64,000 bases of DNA from Formicarius rufipectus. Its lineage: Eukaryota; Chordata; Aves; Passeriformes; Formicariidae. The stretch lies in NCBI GenBank assembly GCA_013399695.1, contig VXAU01003749.1:186105-250104 (forward strand), written 5' to 3'. The stretch's first letter is position 1, and the number at the start of each line of letters is the position of its first letter. The translations under genes and the position numbers were made by a program. Shown piece after piece: positions 25,701-37,700 of the stretch. The notes under the pieces are model-generated. The model saw nothing but the letters and a program-made list of their open reading frames with translations. It had not been told where the DNA came from and did not search any database.

Positions 25701-28700
25701 GGCTCTGCTTTCCTCTTCCTGGTGTGGTCTCTTCCAAATCTTCAAGAAAGGTAAAAAATGTCCTTCACCAACCTACATGGAATTTTTTTTGACAGTGCAT
25801 TAGGTTGCTTTATACTGGCTTTTATTTAAGGAAATTCCAAGTTGCTTTAATCCAAGCATGGATGTCGTGCAAATCTCTCAAGAGCAGCTAGCAAGACCTT
25901 TGATAGCTCTAAATATTTTTGCTCAGGTTCTGATCATGCTGACAGCTTCTCTGGGTGAACATGACCCATGCAAAGACAACCCTACAGTGGATCCAGGAGG
26001 GGTTTGGTACAGACATTTTGACATATGAAACGACTGAGGAGATTGAGCAGCTGTGCCTTGCACTTTCAGTATGAGTCATTATTAACAAGCCTTTTTCAGA
26101 AGTACTTGCTTGGAAATGCAGCCGGGAAAGGTCATTTTACCATTCTTAATACAACTTTTTTTTTGTAGTCACATTGATCTTAATTACTGACTAAGCAAAA
26201 TAGAACTGTCCTGAGGAAATGAATAAATTCCCCTGCCTACTGGTTTGTGAAGTAGTGAGGGATCCACCCTCAGTTTCCATAGCTACTCATTGTAAATCAG
26301 AAGAGGAGAAAAACAGATGTCATGAAGCACTATTAGTGTATTATTAGTGACTGTACAGGACCATCATTCATTTCTCTTCGGAAATATCATTGTGCAGCAG
26401 CAGCCACTAAAAATTTGTGAGGGCAGGAGAATATGAAGTCTTTCAGTGATTAGAATGAAATAAAAGCACAGCATTAATGACAGAGGAATATAAATAATGT
26501 ATAATATCACACTTAAAATCTCAGAGCTTGTCTGACTTCTCATATACAAACTCAGTCTCAACTACTTGTTGGGGAAGGACACAACCAGTTTCAAACATTT
26601 TAGAAATCCTTCCCAAAACTTCTGTAATAGCAATTTCCCCTTTCACTTGAAGGCTTGAATAATTGAATCCCTGCACCTCTCAAGCAATACAAGAACTATC
26701 ACAAATCTGAGCCCTCCTCAGCCAGCCTGGTCCTGGGCAGTGAATGTCCCACCTTCCTGCACCTCTAGGTCAGTCATTCCATACAAGGCGACACATTTTG
26801 GTGTCAGTCACTTCTCCTCTGGAGTTACCCCACTGTGGTGTTTGGCCGAGCCCCAGATCTGGGAGCTCCTGGAGAGTTATCCCAGGAGGAGCATTCACAG
26901 AGCTGGCACTGGGAATGGGGTCCATGGCAGAGTCCCTCGGCTGGGCCCAGCTCTTCTTGACCTCAGTGTTGAATTCACGTGGCTTTTGACCTGCAGAAGA
27001 TGAGGACAGGGGATCTGCTTGAGCCCGGACTTCTTTTGATTTTAAAGTTATCCAGGAAGTCCCAGACTGTCCCAGAAGCAACGGGAGGGTTTTCCAGTCT
27101 CTCATTTCTCCTTAGTCATGTGCGACAAGGAAAATCCCCCTTTCTGCAGATACCTTGTCCAAGTAACTGCTTGGACAGCTCTGGGAAGAGCCAGAGGTCT
27201 GGATGGCAGCAGAGGAAGGGCCCTATGGAATGAGGCAGTGGCTTTGTCCACACTTAACACCTCGTGTAACTTAGTGTGGATTTACTAACAGGCTGAGAGG
27301 GGTTAATGCCCTCACCCCTTAGTGCCCCTCTCTTGCATGCCTGCTTGTGTGCTGAGCCAGCAGCTCTTTATTCCTACCAGCTGCTCCCAACTCCAGTTTC
27401 TTTCTGCAGCCTCCAAAACTGAGGAGAAACTAAAATGCTGAAGTGCTGGGAGTGTTTGTGCTGCATCCTGTCCTACCTTCAGCTCTGTAGATCTTCTTTA
27501 GGCACCAAACCTGAACCTGACAGGGGGTGAAATACCTTGGTGTGGCAGCCAGCCTGGAGCTAAGGGCAGGTGTGCTTTGCTCCTCCCTTCACACTAAGGA
27601 TAAGCTTTCCCTGTAGCTAAATAGCTGTCTTTCATATTTTAATCATCTTGAAATCCACATGGCATGCTTGATGGAACAAAATATAATGAAATGGAGGTGT
27701 CTGTTGCAGTACTTCTAGATGACAATATTATGAACAAGTTTATCATAAGTTGTGATCACAAGTGATGACAGCCCACAGGATTTACTACAAGTTTCAGGGT
27801 TACTGAGCGCCTGTTTTTTCTACCAGAAGAAATTCCAAACACACAGATTGAGCATTAGAATTAGAGGAGACTGGAACAAATTGCTTAATCATAATAATGA
27901 CCTGAGCTTTGGAGCATGCAGACTCCTAGCAGAGCTTCAAGCTGTGTAGGAGGCTCTCATTCTGTGTCTGTGCAGTCTGAAACTTCCAAACCCCAAATTA
28001 ATTTATTAATGATGTCAGAATTATTTTGGGGCTGCTTTCCAAAGCGTAGACAAATTAGAGGTGCTTCTGGAATATTTGGTCAAACCAAAGGGCAGGATGA
28101 TGAATGGGACAATGAGAACTGACATGTCTTCCTTGTGTATCCATGTGAGGAACATGGGAGTGTCCAAGGCCAGGTTGGATGGGGCTCTGAGCAACCTGGT
28201 CTGGAGGAAAGTGTCCCTGCCCATGGCACAGGATTGGAACTCAATCTTTAGGTTCCCTTCCAACCCAAACAACTCTCTGATTCTGTGATTCTAAATACAA
28301 GATGCTTTTAAAATTCTGAGCCCATGGGAGCCCTGTTTGGTCATAGCAACTGATTTCAGCAAGACACTGAGTTATCCTTAAATCACCTCGTTTAACCCTG
28401 TATATTCCAGCAAAGACAAAGGAATAAGATAAATGGGAGAATGCTGGTAGAGAACTTGGGTGAGTAGCTGCATATTCTTTTCAGGTTTAGCTCTTTGCTG
28501 CTCTTTAACTGGGTCACAGATGCCCTACTGAGCATATCCAAAAATCAAACACTCATTGAATTCATTGAGAGAAATCTCAAGACAGCATGGATTAAAAAAT
28601 CCTGTCTCCAGGCTAGAAATCATAAAATGGACAAGTCACACAAACTGTGGTTTGTGGGGAGAAATGGACACTCTCAGAGCAGTTCAGCTTCTCAAAAGGG

Positions 28701-31700
28701 ACACATATACATTGAGTCAAATAAATTGCAAGCCAAAATGTTCATTTTATCTCCACTGAAAAGTGCAGGTAGGCAAAGACACAATGCCTGCAGTATAAAC
28801 ATCTAAATTGAATCTTAACCCCTCTTCCCAACCACAAATGTCTCCAAAGGATGTTGGGATGCCCAAAGATAAAGTTAAGCTGGAATGTTATAATTCTGTG
28901 TCTTTCAAAAGACAAAAAGTTACACCTGCAATAAAGAATGTGAAATTGGAAATATTTTAAATTCTTGAGCACCATCCATAAATACAAGGTCTGTCATTTG
29001 GAAAACACTGACTCCTTGTTAATAATCAACAAGCAGTTAAGAACATCTCATGAAAAAGGGAGATATTCTGAAAAGGATGTTCTGAGCCTCTGATAGCACA
29101 ATGTTTCTCCATTTGATTTAACAGAAAATTATTACAGTGAAGACAGAAACTCCTGGGTTGTTGTACTTGCAGTTGTGCTTTCATTTCTTGGTGTTGTTCT
29201 TCTGGTCATTATTACTGTGCTTGTTGTGCGCTGCTGCCTAAAGAAGAGGGGTAAGTGGAGCTTCACAGTTGGCCTATACATTAAAAAGCAGCTCCAGTTA
29301 GATATAAACCTCCAAGTTGTGTCAGCTCTGCTGCTGTCCAAAGACCTGTAAGCAGAAGTGTAAGCGGACAGGTCCTGCTCTTAACCTTGATCTGGTTAAG
29401 ATGCTCCTTAATTTCATTTTAGATGCTCCTTAATTTCATCTTAAATGCTCCTTAATTTCACTTTAGATGCTCCCTACTTTCACCTTCCTGTTTCTCTCAT
29501 AAATTGATTCCCGAGCAATCAGTGTCAGCCCTTCACATTAACTGCAGGACAATCATGTTTTTGGGGTGTGCATTAACTTTCCAAGCCCTTTAGTTCCCAT
29601 GCCGAGGTTCTTTGTTGAGGAATATCCTCAGTGTTGTGTGCCTAATTCCAGTGTCTGTGTAAGCTCTTCTACAGGGCTGCACAATTCAGTAAACAGGGAG
29701 TAAAGATGCTCCTGTGGCAGCAGAAACACAGGGCATGCTCTAAGAGAACTTACCGTAGCTTATATTTTAATTTCCTGCATTTTAACTTTTTTTTTCCTTC
29801 TTCTTCTTCTTTCTCAGCATCTACATATCAAAATGAAATCAGGTAAGCCAGATGAGGTGGGGGGGCAGGAGAGAATTTTTCCTATGAACTGCACTCTTCC
29901 AGGGTGGCAAGAGGGACGTGCCACTTTCCATGCCCTGCCATCCTGCATCCCAGAGCACCTGGTACTACCGGGATGTGCGAACCTGCCCATTCCCGTGTGC
30001 ACGGCAGAGGGGGCAGCGTGCGGGGAAAGGGGGTCTGGTTTAGGGGTGACGAGCGAGCGGCAGGTTGTGAATCCCGGGGGAAAACCCACCCAAATCATGC
30101 ACCCAAACCAAGCGCTGCCTCTGTGATTCAGCAAGGGAAGGGATGCCAAACTGAGCGGGCACTTCTGCTGAAGCCGATCGGCAAAGCGCATCCCCGAGAT
30201 CCGGCTGTGCCCCCGGGAAAGGCAGGGGAGGATCGCTGGATGTCTCGGGAAAAGCAAGGAGGGACCGTTGGATGTCTCGGGAAAGGCAGGGGAGGATCGC
30301 TGGATGTCTCGGGAAAAGCAAGGAGGGACCGTTGGATGTCTCGGGAAAGGCAGGGGAGGATCGCTGGATGTCTCGGGAAATGCAAGGGAGGATCGCTGGA
30401 TGTCCTGGGAAAAGCAGGGAGGGATCGCTGGATGTCCTGGGAAAAGGAGGGAGGGATCGCTGGATGTCCCGGGAAAGGCAGGGGAGGATCGCTGGATGCT
30501 CCGGGCTGGCTACCAGAACCAGGCGAGCGATTGTCGCTGCCACCACAGGATGGCACTGCCAGCCCGGCCACTCGGATGTGCGTGGGCGAGGAGGAGCGAC
30601 TTGGGATGGATGGGCAGGAGGGTTGCACCGTCTGCCCGGCTCTTTTAAGGCAAAAGAGGGGTTTAGAGGGTAGGTTTAGGTTAGATGTTAGGGAGAAGTT
30701 CTTTACGGTGAGGGTAGTGAGGCACTGAGAGGTTCTTTGGAAAGGTTGTGGACTCCCCATCTCCATCCAGGTTGGATGGGGATTGGAGCAACCTGGTTTA
30801 GTGGAAGGACAAGAGGGCACGGGCCCTGCCAGGGGATGTTCAGGTTGGACATCGTGAAGAAATACTTCTCAGAGAGAGTGATCAGGCATTGGAATGGGCT
30901 GCCCAGAGAGAGGATGGATCCACCATCCCTGGAGGTGTTTAAGGACTGGATGTGCCATCAGTGCCATGACCTGATGATCACAGCGGGGTTGGATCAAGGG
31001 GTGGACTTGATGATCTTGGAGGTCTTTTCCAACCCAGTTGATTCTATGATTCTAGGAAGGTGTCCCTGCCCATGGCAGAGGGTAGCACTGGATGATCTTT
31101 AAGGTCCCTTCCAACCCAAGCCATTGTCTAATTCTATAAAACATCAATTAAGCTGCCCCAATGATGAGCATCAACCCCTCAGCAGGTGACTGTGAGACAA
31201 ACTGGAAGTACAAAACTGTCAGTACATTATTGCACTGAGCTGGAAAATTTTGGAAATCAATACCTGATGGCCATCAGCATTAAGATCCTTTTTATTAGCA
31301 CCAATGTGGCTGTGACAGCAGTGGCAATGGGGTTATTTATATTATTATTTATATCCAGGCTGCCTTGTAAATTCATCCCCTGCCTACACTTGTGGGGCTC
31401 TTAACTCCCCGTCCCTTAATGAGTTTACAAAGCCTCACACCCCGTTGCCTGGCACGGCAGTGACACCCACTTTCATTCACAGCCTCTTGGGGGGAAATTT
31501 TGTGAAGGTCTTGTTGAGAGATCTCCACTTGTAGAGCACTTTATTGGCATGAAACAAAATAAGGAAATTAAACCCCCACTGTTCTCTCCTGAGGAAATGG
31601 TGCTTGTTATGCCCCGCAGTCCGTGTAAACTTCCAGGGGATTTCTTCGTTTCTGGGGCTGAATAGATCATTTTGCCAAGTGCAGTTTGCACTCTGGAAGT

Positions 31701-34700
31701 TAAGAAAATTGGGATGAATTCAGGCTTTGAGAGCCAGAGTTAACAGCCCTGCAAACTTCTACCATGACACTGAAATCACAAGGTTTATTAACACTCACTC
31801 ACAGATTTTGTAGGTCCAGTTTTTTGTAGGTCCAATTTTCTTTACCTGCAGTGTGTGGGATGATGATTGTCCAGATTTGGGAAGCTCCACTGTAGTAGCA
31901 AAGGAGTGGTGAGACCAAACATCTACTGCTTTATTTCCCACATTTATTTTTGACTTGGCTGGATATCTTCTCATACTTCCCACACCTTTTTTTCCTTTTT
32001 TAATTATTTTGTGTGTGTGTGTGTGTGGCTGCTTTTTATATGGCACTGAGTTTGTTGGGAGCTAAAATCCACAGTACAGTATCATGTACCATGTGGAGGT
32101 GGTAGCCCTAAACAACTGCTTTTGTCTTCTAGCAACCAGGACAAGTTCCTTGGTGGTATCTGACATGTTTATGTCCTAAAAAAAAAGCCCTGTAGTCAAT
32201 GGCTGTCTCCTCAGATTTATGTGGGCATTAGGTGAAGCCTGTCTGAAACCCCATGGGCCAGCAAAGGAATTCCTACTGACCATAAAAAATAGAATCATGG
32301 GATCCTTTAGGTTGGAAAAGCCCCCCCAGCCCACAGAGCCCACCCCGTGCCCAATGCCCACCTTGTCCCCCAGCCCAGAGCTCTGAGAGCCACGGCCACT
32401 CCTGCCTTGGGCACCTCCAGGGCTGGGCACTCCAAACCTCCCTGGGCAGCCCCTGCCAGGGCCTGCCCACCCTTTCCAGGTAGGAATTCCTCCTGCTGTC
32501 CCCCCTGGCCTGTCCCAGCCTGAGGCTGTTCCCTCTGCTCCTGTCCCTGTTCCCTGGGAGAAGAGCTCAATCCCCACTTGGCCACAACCTCGATAGTACA
32601 ACTACATGCAGCAGTTTCCACAAACCAACATCATGTCAATCCCTTCCCCCTAAAAATTCCTGGGTTTTCATAGCGGATTTGTGCTTGTCACACCTAGAAG
32701 AAAGTGGATCTGAGATTGTCCTGGAGAGGGGTCCATGGTAGGAACAGATCAATAGTAGCATTTCTTCTAAAGTAAGAGTTTGGGGTCAAAAAAGCACTAT
32801 TTTCTCACCGTGCAGCTCTGCAGGTCAGTGTTCTGCACATTCAGAGGTGTGTCAATTTAACCAAGAAAATTCTTTCACTAGTAAATTCCAAAGTGGAAGA
32901 TTAACTTTGGAGTGTACAGATGAATCCCTTGGGAGCTCACCGTGGGGATTCGAGATAACATGCTTTGTTTTTGCAACTGGGGGCACACTCAGGTCACCAA
33001 AATTAAAAGCTGTCATAAGTGACCATTATTAGGCCACTGAATATCCTGTAATTCACAATCAGAGATCAAAATTCATTGCCTACCAGAACTATGGTCTGGT
33101 GCAGAGTCTCCACTCTTTGAAGATGGCTCAGTTATTTTCCTGCTCTCTGATATTGCAGCTGATGGGAACTTTCCAAACAGAATTTTATGGGTAATACTTA
33201 CATGGAACAAGATTTGCACTAATTCCTTGGAAGTGCCAGATGTTTTGCATCTGTTTTTTGGGAAGTAAGACCTTGTTTCACTGCATTCTGCTACCCAAGA
33301 GGTCTGTCTGTCATTGTCTGTCACAATGACTTTCTCATGACAGGCCTTTTTGTTTCTAGAAAAGTTTCAGCTGAGAAGAAAAATGATGGTGATTTGGAAA
33401 ACAGGCAAGGGAAAGGTAGTGAAAATCCAGGATACCTCCCAGAGGAACTGTGGAGCACAGAACAAAGCCCAGGTGAGTCCAAGCTGCTGAATCACATGTT
33501 GCCAACTTCCTTCTCAACATGGGCCTTTTGGACAAGATGTCAAGCAATTGCATTGTGAGATTTCACTGTACTTGGTGAGGGATTTGTGCTTGCCGTCAAC
33601 CTCTGCAGGACATTTTGGATTTCCTAGAGCAAAAATATTCAATAAAATAGTAAATAAAATATTTTAAAATATTGAGAAAACTTCAGATTTCTTTGCAGTA
33701 GAATTCAGATTTAGTCCCAAGTTTGCTTTTTGATATGTCTTTGTTCTTCCAAGTGTCTTGTGGGGCTGCGTGTGACTGGATTCCCACACAATAATCAATT
33801 TGGGCAATATTTTGCAGTTGGTGTGTGAAAATAAAAAGGAAGGAAGGAAGGAAGGAAGGAAGGAAGGAAGGAAGGAAGGAAAGGAAGGAAGGAAGGAAAG
33901 GAAGGAANNNNNNNNNNNNNNNNNNNNNNNNNNNNNNNNNNNNNNNNGGAAGGAAGGAAAGGAAGGAAGGAAGGAAGGAAAGGAAGGAAGGAAGGAAGGA
34001 AGGAAGGAAGAAAGTTAATGAACTACTTTACTGATAAATGACTAAGGCATTATAAATTCTTGTCCTTAACCACAAAGACTTTTAAAACCAAATGTAAATC
34101 TCCACCAAATCATTACCCACCACTTGCATTTATAACCACATTATTATCAAAACATTTAATTAAGCACTTAATGACATAAAATTATTGTGCAGAGTCTATA
34201 ATCCAGGCACACATCTTTTTCTCTCTAACAAATAAATGGTGAAGAAATAAGTGCAATGGAAAGATTTCCAGAGCCTGTGGTATTGTAAAATGTGACAGTT
34301 ATGAAAAATAAAAACTAAGTGAACCGGATAAATTGATTCTACTGAGTCCTTGTATAGGCTTCTTTCATGTTTATTTGTGTGCTGGATTGACCTTGGCTGG
34401 CCACCAAGTTGCTTTATCACTCCCTCTTTTTAACAGGACAGGGAAAGAAAACAAGATGGAAAAGCTCATGGGTGAAGATGAGGAGAGGGAGATCCCTCAC
34501 CAGTTGCTGTCACAGGCAAAGAAGGCTCCATTTTTTGAGGATTAATTTAATTTATTGCAAATCAATAACAGTAGGATAGTGAAAAAGAGAGCAATAACAC
34601 CTCCTCAGTCCCCACTTCTTCCAAGGCTCAACTTCCCTCCTGGCTCATCCAGCTCCTTCCCAGAGGCGTGACAGGGGATGAGGGGACAGGGAACTGGGGC

Positions 34701-37700
34701 TGTGGCCAGTCCAGAACACAGCATTTCTGTCCCTCCCCATGCGCCAGTGGGGGTTCTTCCCACAGGGCACAATCCTTCACAAACTTCTGCAAGGAGGGTT
34801 CATCCCACGGGCTGAAGTTCTTCCAGAAATAAGGAGTGTTCCAGCGTGGGTGCCTTGTGGGGCCACAGTTCCTGCCAGAAAAGCTGCTCCTGCGTGGGCT
34901 CCTCTCCTGATTAACAGTCTTCTTCAATGTCCTTGTTGCAGGAATTGCCTCCCTTGCTCCAGTGATTTCCAGGTTCCCTGGGGACAAGATCAACCCAAAG
35001 GTAATTGCAGTGCTGACATCTGGAGTACCCTGACCTTCTTCCTTTGGTGTGTATTGTGCTAGAACCAAACACAGGTTGGACAGTTAGAAGTCAATTACAG
35101 CTGGAAATGGGTGAGTGGAATGTCCCTTGAGCCTTCCTGAATGTCTGATTTGTAAGGATGAAATCTGGGTTAGACTCAGATTTAGACTGAACTGGGGGAG
35201 GAGGGAGTGGGGTTGAGGGGCTAAAGAGAGGTGAGAGAGAAACAACCTCCTCTGCTATTTGCAAGACGTGTCTAACAAAGCTTTTGCCACATCTGGTCCC
35301 TTCACCTGCATCCTCCTCCCACCTCCCAGGCTAAAGCCAGGAACCCACAGACTTCCCTGAATAAAATATCTCAAGCTGGAAGGGACCCATGAGGGCCTCT
35401 GAGTTAACTCCCTGCTCCACACAGGACTGCCTAACACTAAAGCACGTGGCTAAAGCCATCCCCCAGACCCTCCCTGAGCTCTGCCAGGACTTCAGGCAGT
35501 GTCTTCTCCTTCCTTCCCATTGCTTTTCGTGTCTTCCCTCCTCCAGATGCCCCCCAGGCCTTGCTGCTGGCTGGCACGATGGGCAGCCCTGACTGGGGCA
35601 GACTTCCCATGGGTAAAGCCAGGTGTCTGACTGTCATTCCTGGGATTGCAAGGTCCCTCTCCACAAACCCACTTATTACCATTAATTAATTAGTGAATTC
35701 TATCAGCCTTTTCAGACAGAGTAACTTCAGCTTGGCTCTTGGGAATCCACTTCTGTGTGTATTATACCTTAAACAATTATAATGTGGGGGTTTTCTTTGC
35801 TCTCGGCAGGTAATAATTCTGGAAAGAATTATATATTTTATATATATATATTTATTATCAGCATAAATTTGTATAGTTGCACCAATTCTGCATGAACATT
35901 GTCAATCTACCATGACTAGAAATATTTACCAGTTACTTACAGGGAGTAGAAGAGCCCCGTAGAGGTGGGAGGAGAAGGCGTCAGAGCTTTGCATGGGTCT
36001 TGACCCTTTCATCAAGCCAACATTGCAGTGTGGCTGGTTTGCAAAAACTACCACAACTCCTGGCACAGTGACATGAATGAATGTGGCTCCTCTTGNTATT
36101 TATTTTTATATATATATATATAAAGCTGATGTATAGGTGTCTTGACCAAAGAGGTCTTTGTTCTCCCAAGCTACCAGGCTGGAGGAGATGTAGATACAAG
36201 ACAGAGGTACTGCTGAAGGTGAGGCTTGAGGTTCTTCTGCAAACAAAATCCAGTGTAGATACAGTAAATAAATGAGCCTTTTTTTCCTGCATCATTTCTT
36301 GCCTGTATTTTCCAATTCAGTCAGGAGCTCTACTCTGATCTTGGAGACTTTTGCTATCTGAGCAGTAAATGCTGGGAGGGAAAGCCCCCAGTTAAACACC
36401 CCGTGGGCTTTGCCCCCTTTCCACATGACCAGCGTGTAAAAAGTTGAGCTCAGGGTTTGCTCCTCTGCTTGTTCCATTCCCAGAGGCCCCTGTTCTGAAG
36501 GAGGGTGCTGGGCTCTCTTCTAGCACACCAGCAACGTGGATCTTAATTTATGCCATGTATTTTAAAAACACTTTTAGCACCTCCACAGTGGTTTTTGCCA
36601 ATATTCTCCCGGGAAAGTGGCTGGGATGTGGTCCCAAGTTTGCTCCTCAATGCAGTGATAACTCATTTATTTTTGAAGAGCTGCTTCAACATGTACAATG
36701 CAGAAATCTTTCGTGGGATGACACTGCATATAAATCATAGCAGAGTGTGTCTAGTTCTTCTTGGCACACAGTGAATTTTAGGAAGTGCTCCATCAACGAT
36801 TAAAACAAGGATGGAAATAATAACAGCAAAAATAATAGCAGTGACACTGATGTATTTGTGCCTGGTAGTTATGATGTTTGACATTAATTACTTGTCAAAC
36901 AAAATACTGTTGAAGCTGAGCTGAAAAGCATGTGCTGAACAGCTGAGGGTTCAGTGGGGATCTACAACCCTGAGCAGCAGTTTCAGGCAGTGTTTGAAAT
37001 GTTTGTGAACAGGATTATAAGGCACTGGCTGTGCTTCCTGGCACAAGGTGTGTGGCACGGTATGGTCTGCTCTGAGAACCCAGAGAGCTTGTGCTGAGGA
37101 CCCTGAATCCTCCCTGTACCCATTTCAGGGCAGGATATTCACTTGGGGACATGGTTTAGGGGTGACTGTGCTGGTCCTGGTTTGGTGGTGGGACTGGATG
37201 ATCGTGAAGGTCTCTGCCAGCCTTGAGGACTTTGGGATTTAGTGGCTGTAGCCATTTCCCAGTGACTGGGTATCCACTGATGTGCACTGGGGAGTCATTA
37301 AGCCATTTGGTGTCACCTAAAAGGCATCAAATCTGGGTGCTCCCCAGTGAGAATGATGAGTGGGGACCATCAGGAGACTGGGTTCACAGTCCTGCTTCAG
37401 ACTGAAACACGGATGTAGGTGCAACCCTACAGTTGAAATTCCAGGGCAGATGTGCTCCCAGTGGCCAGGGAAACACTGAAATCCATCACAGACACACAGC
37501 ATAAAACTCTTTTTAGTTTTTAAACCAGTTATCCCTGGATAATATAAAAAGTCTGTTACAGTCTCTTCTACCTGCATCAAAACCTGAAAATTCCCAAGGG
37601 ATCATCTAGAGGTGAAAATTATTTATAAGTAGTTTCCATGTGTGAGGGGAATATTTAGAATCTAAAAATGGCTTGGTGAAGACAAACTATTTGTCAGTTT

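Larger units (their letters stand above)
25019..29124 (+). other. IGSF5: IGSF5 intron 3 (4,106 bp)
   Basis: It contains CR1 fragments at 25541-25652 and 28157-28292. The rest is unique AT-rich sequence in which no exon or other feature is seen. Confidence 0.8.
29843..33359 (+). other. IGSF5: IGSF5 intron 5 (3,517 bp)
   Basis: It contains a CpG- and GC-rich block with a 32-bp minisatellite (30215-30502), nested CR1 copies (30667-31137), a GT repeat near 32012 and an antisense CR1 (32291-32595). The stretch 31138-32290 otherwise shows nothing recognisable. Confidence 0.8.

Noticed and set aside
29904..30728. 274-codon plus-strand frame and overlapping 126-230-codon frames on both strands
   Set aside because: They run through the 32-bp minisatellite, whose unit lacks stops in several frames. 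Simultaneous openness in many frames is a repeat artefact.
36172..36219. 48-nt open segment between CTCCCAAG and GTGAGG as an IGSF5 tail exon
   Set aside because: The phase is 0 at both ends, so it cannot by itself repair the phase 1 to 0 problem, and the encoded residues do not resemble the IGSF5 tail.
36484..36536. Segment after a strong acceptor (TGTTCCATTCCCAG) as the missing IGSF5 exon
   Set aside because: It stays open in the needed entry phase and has a serine run, but no credible donor gives the required exit phase.
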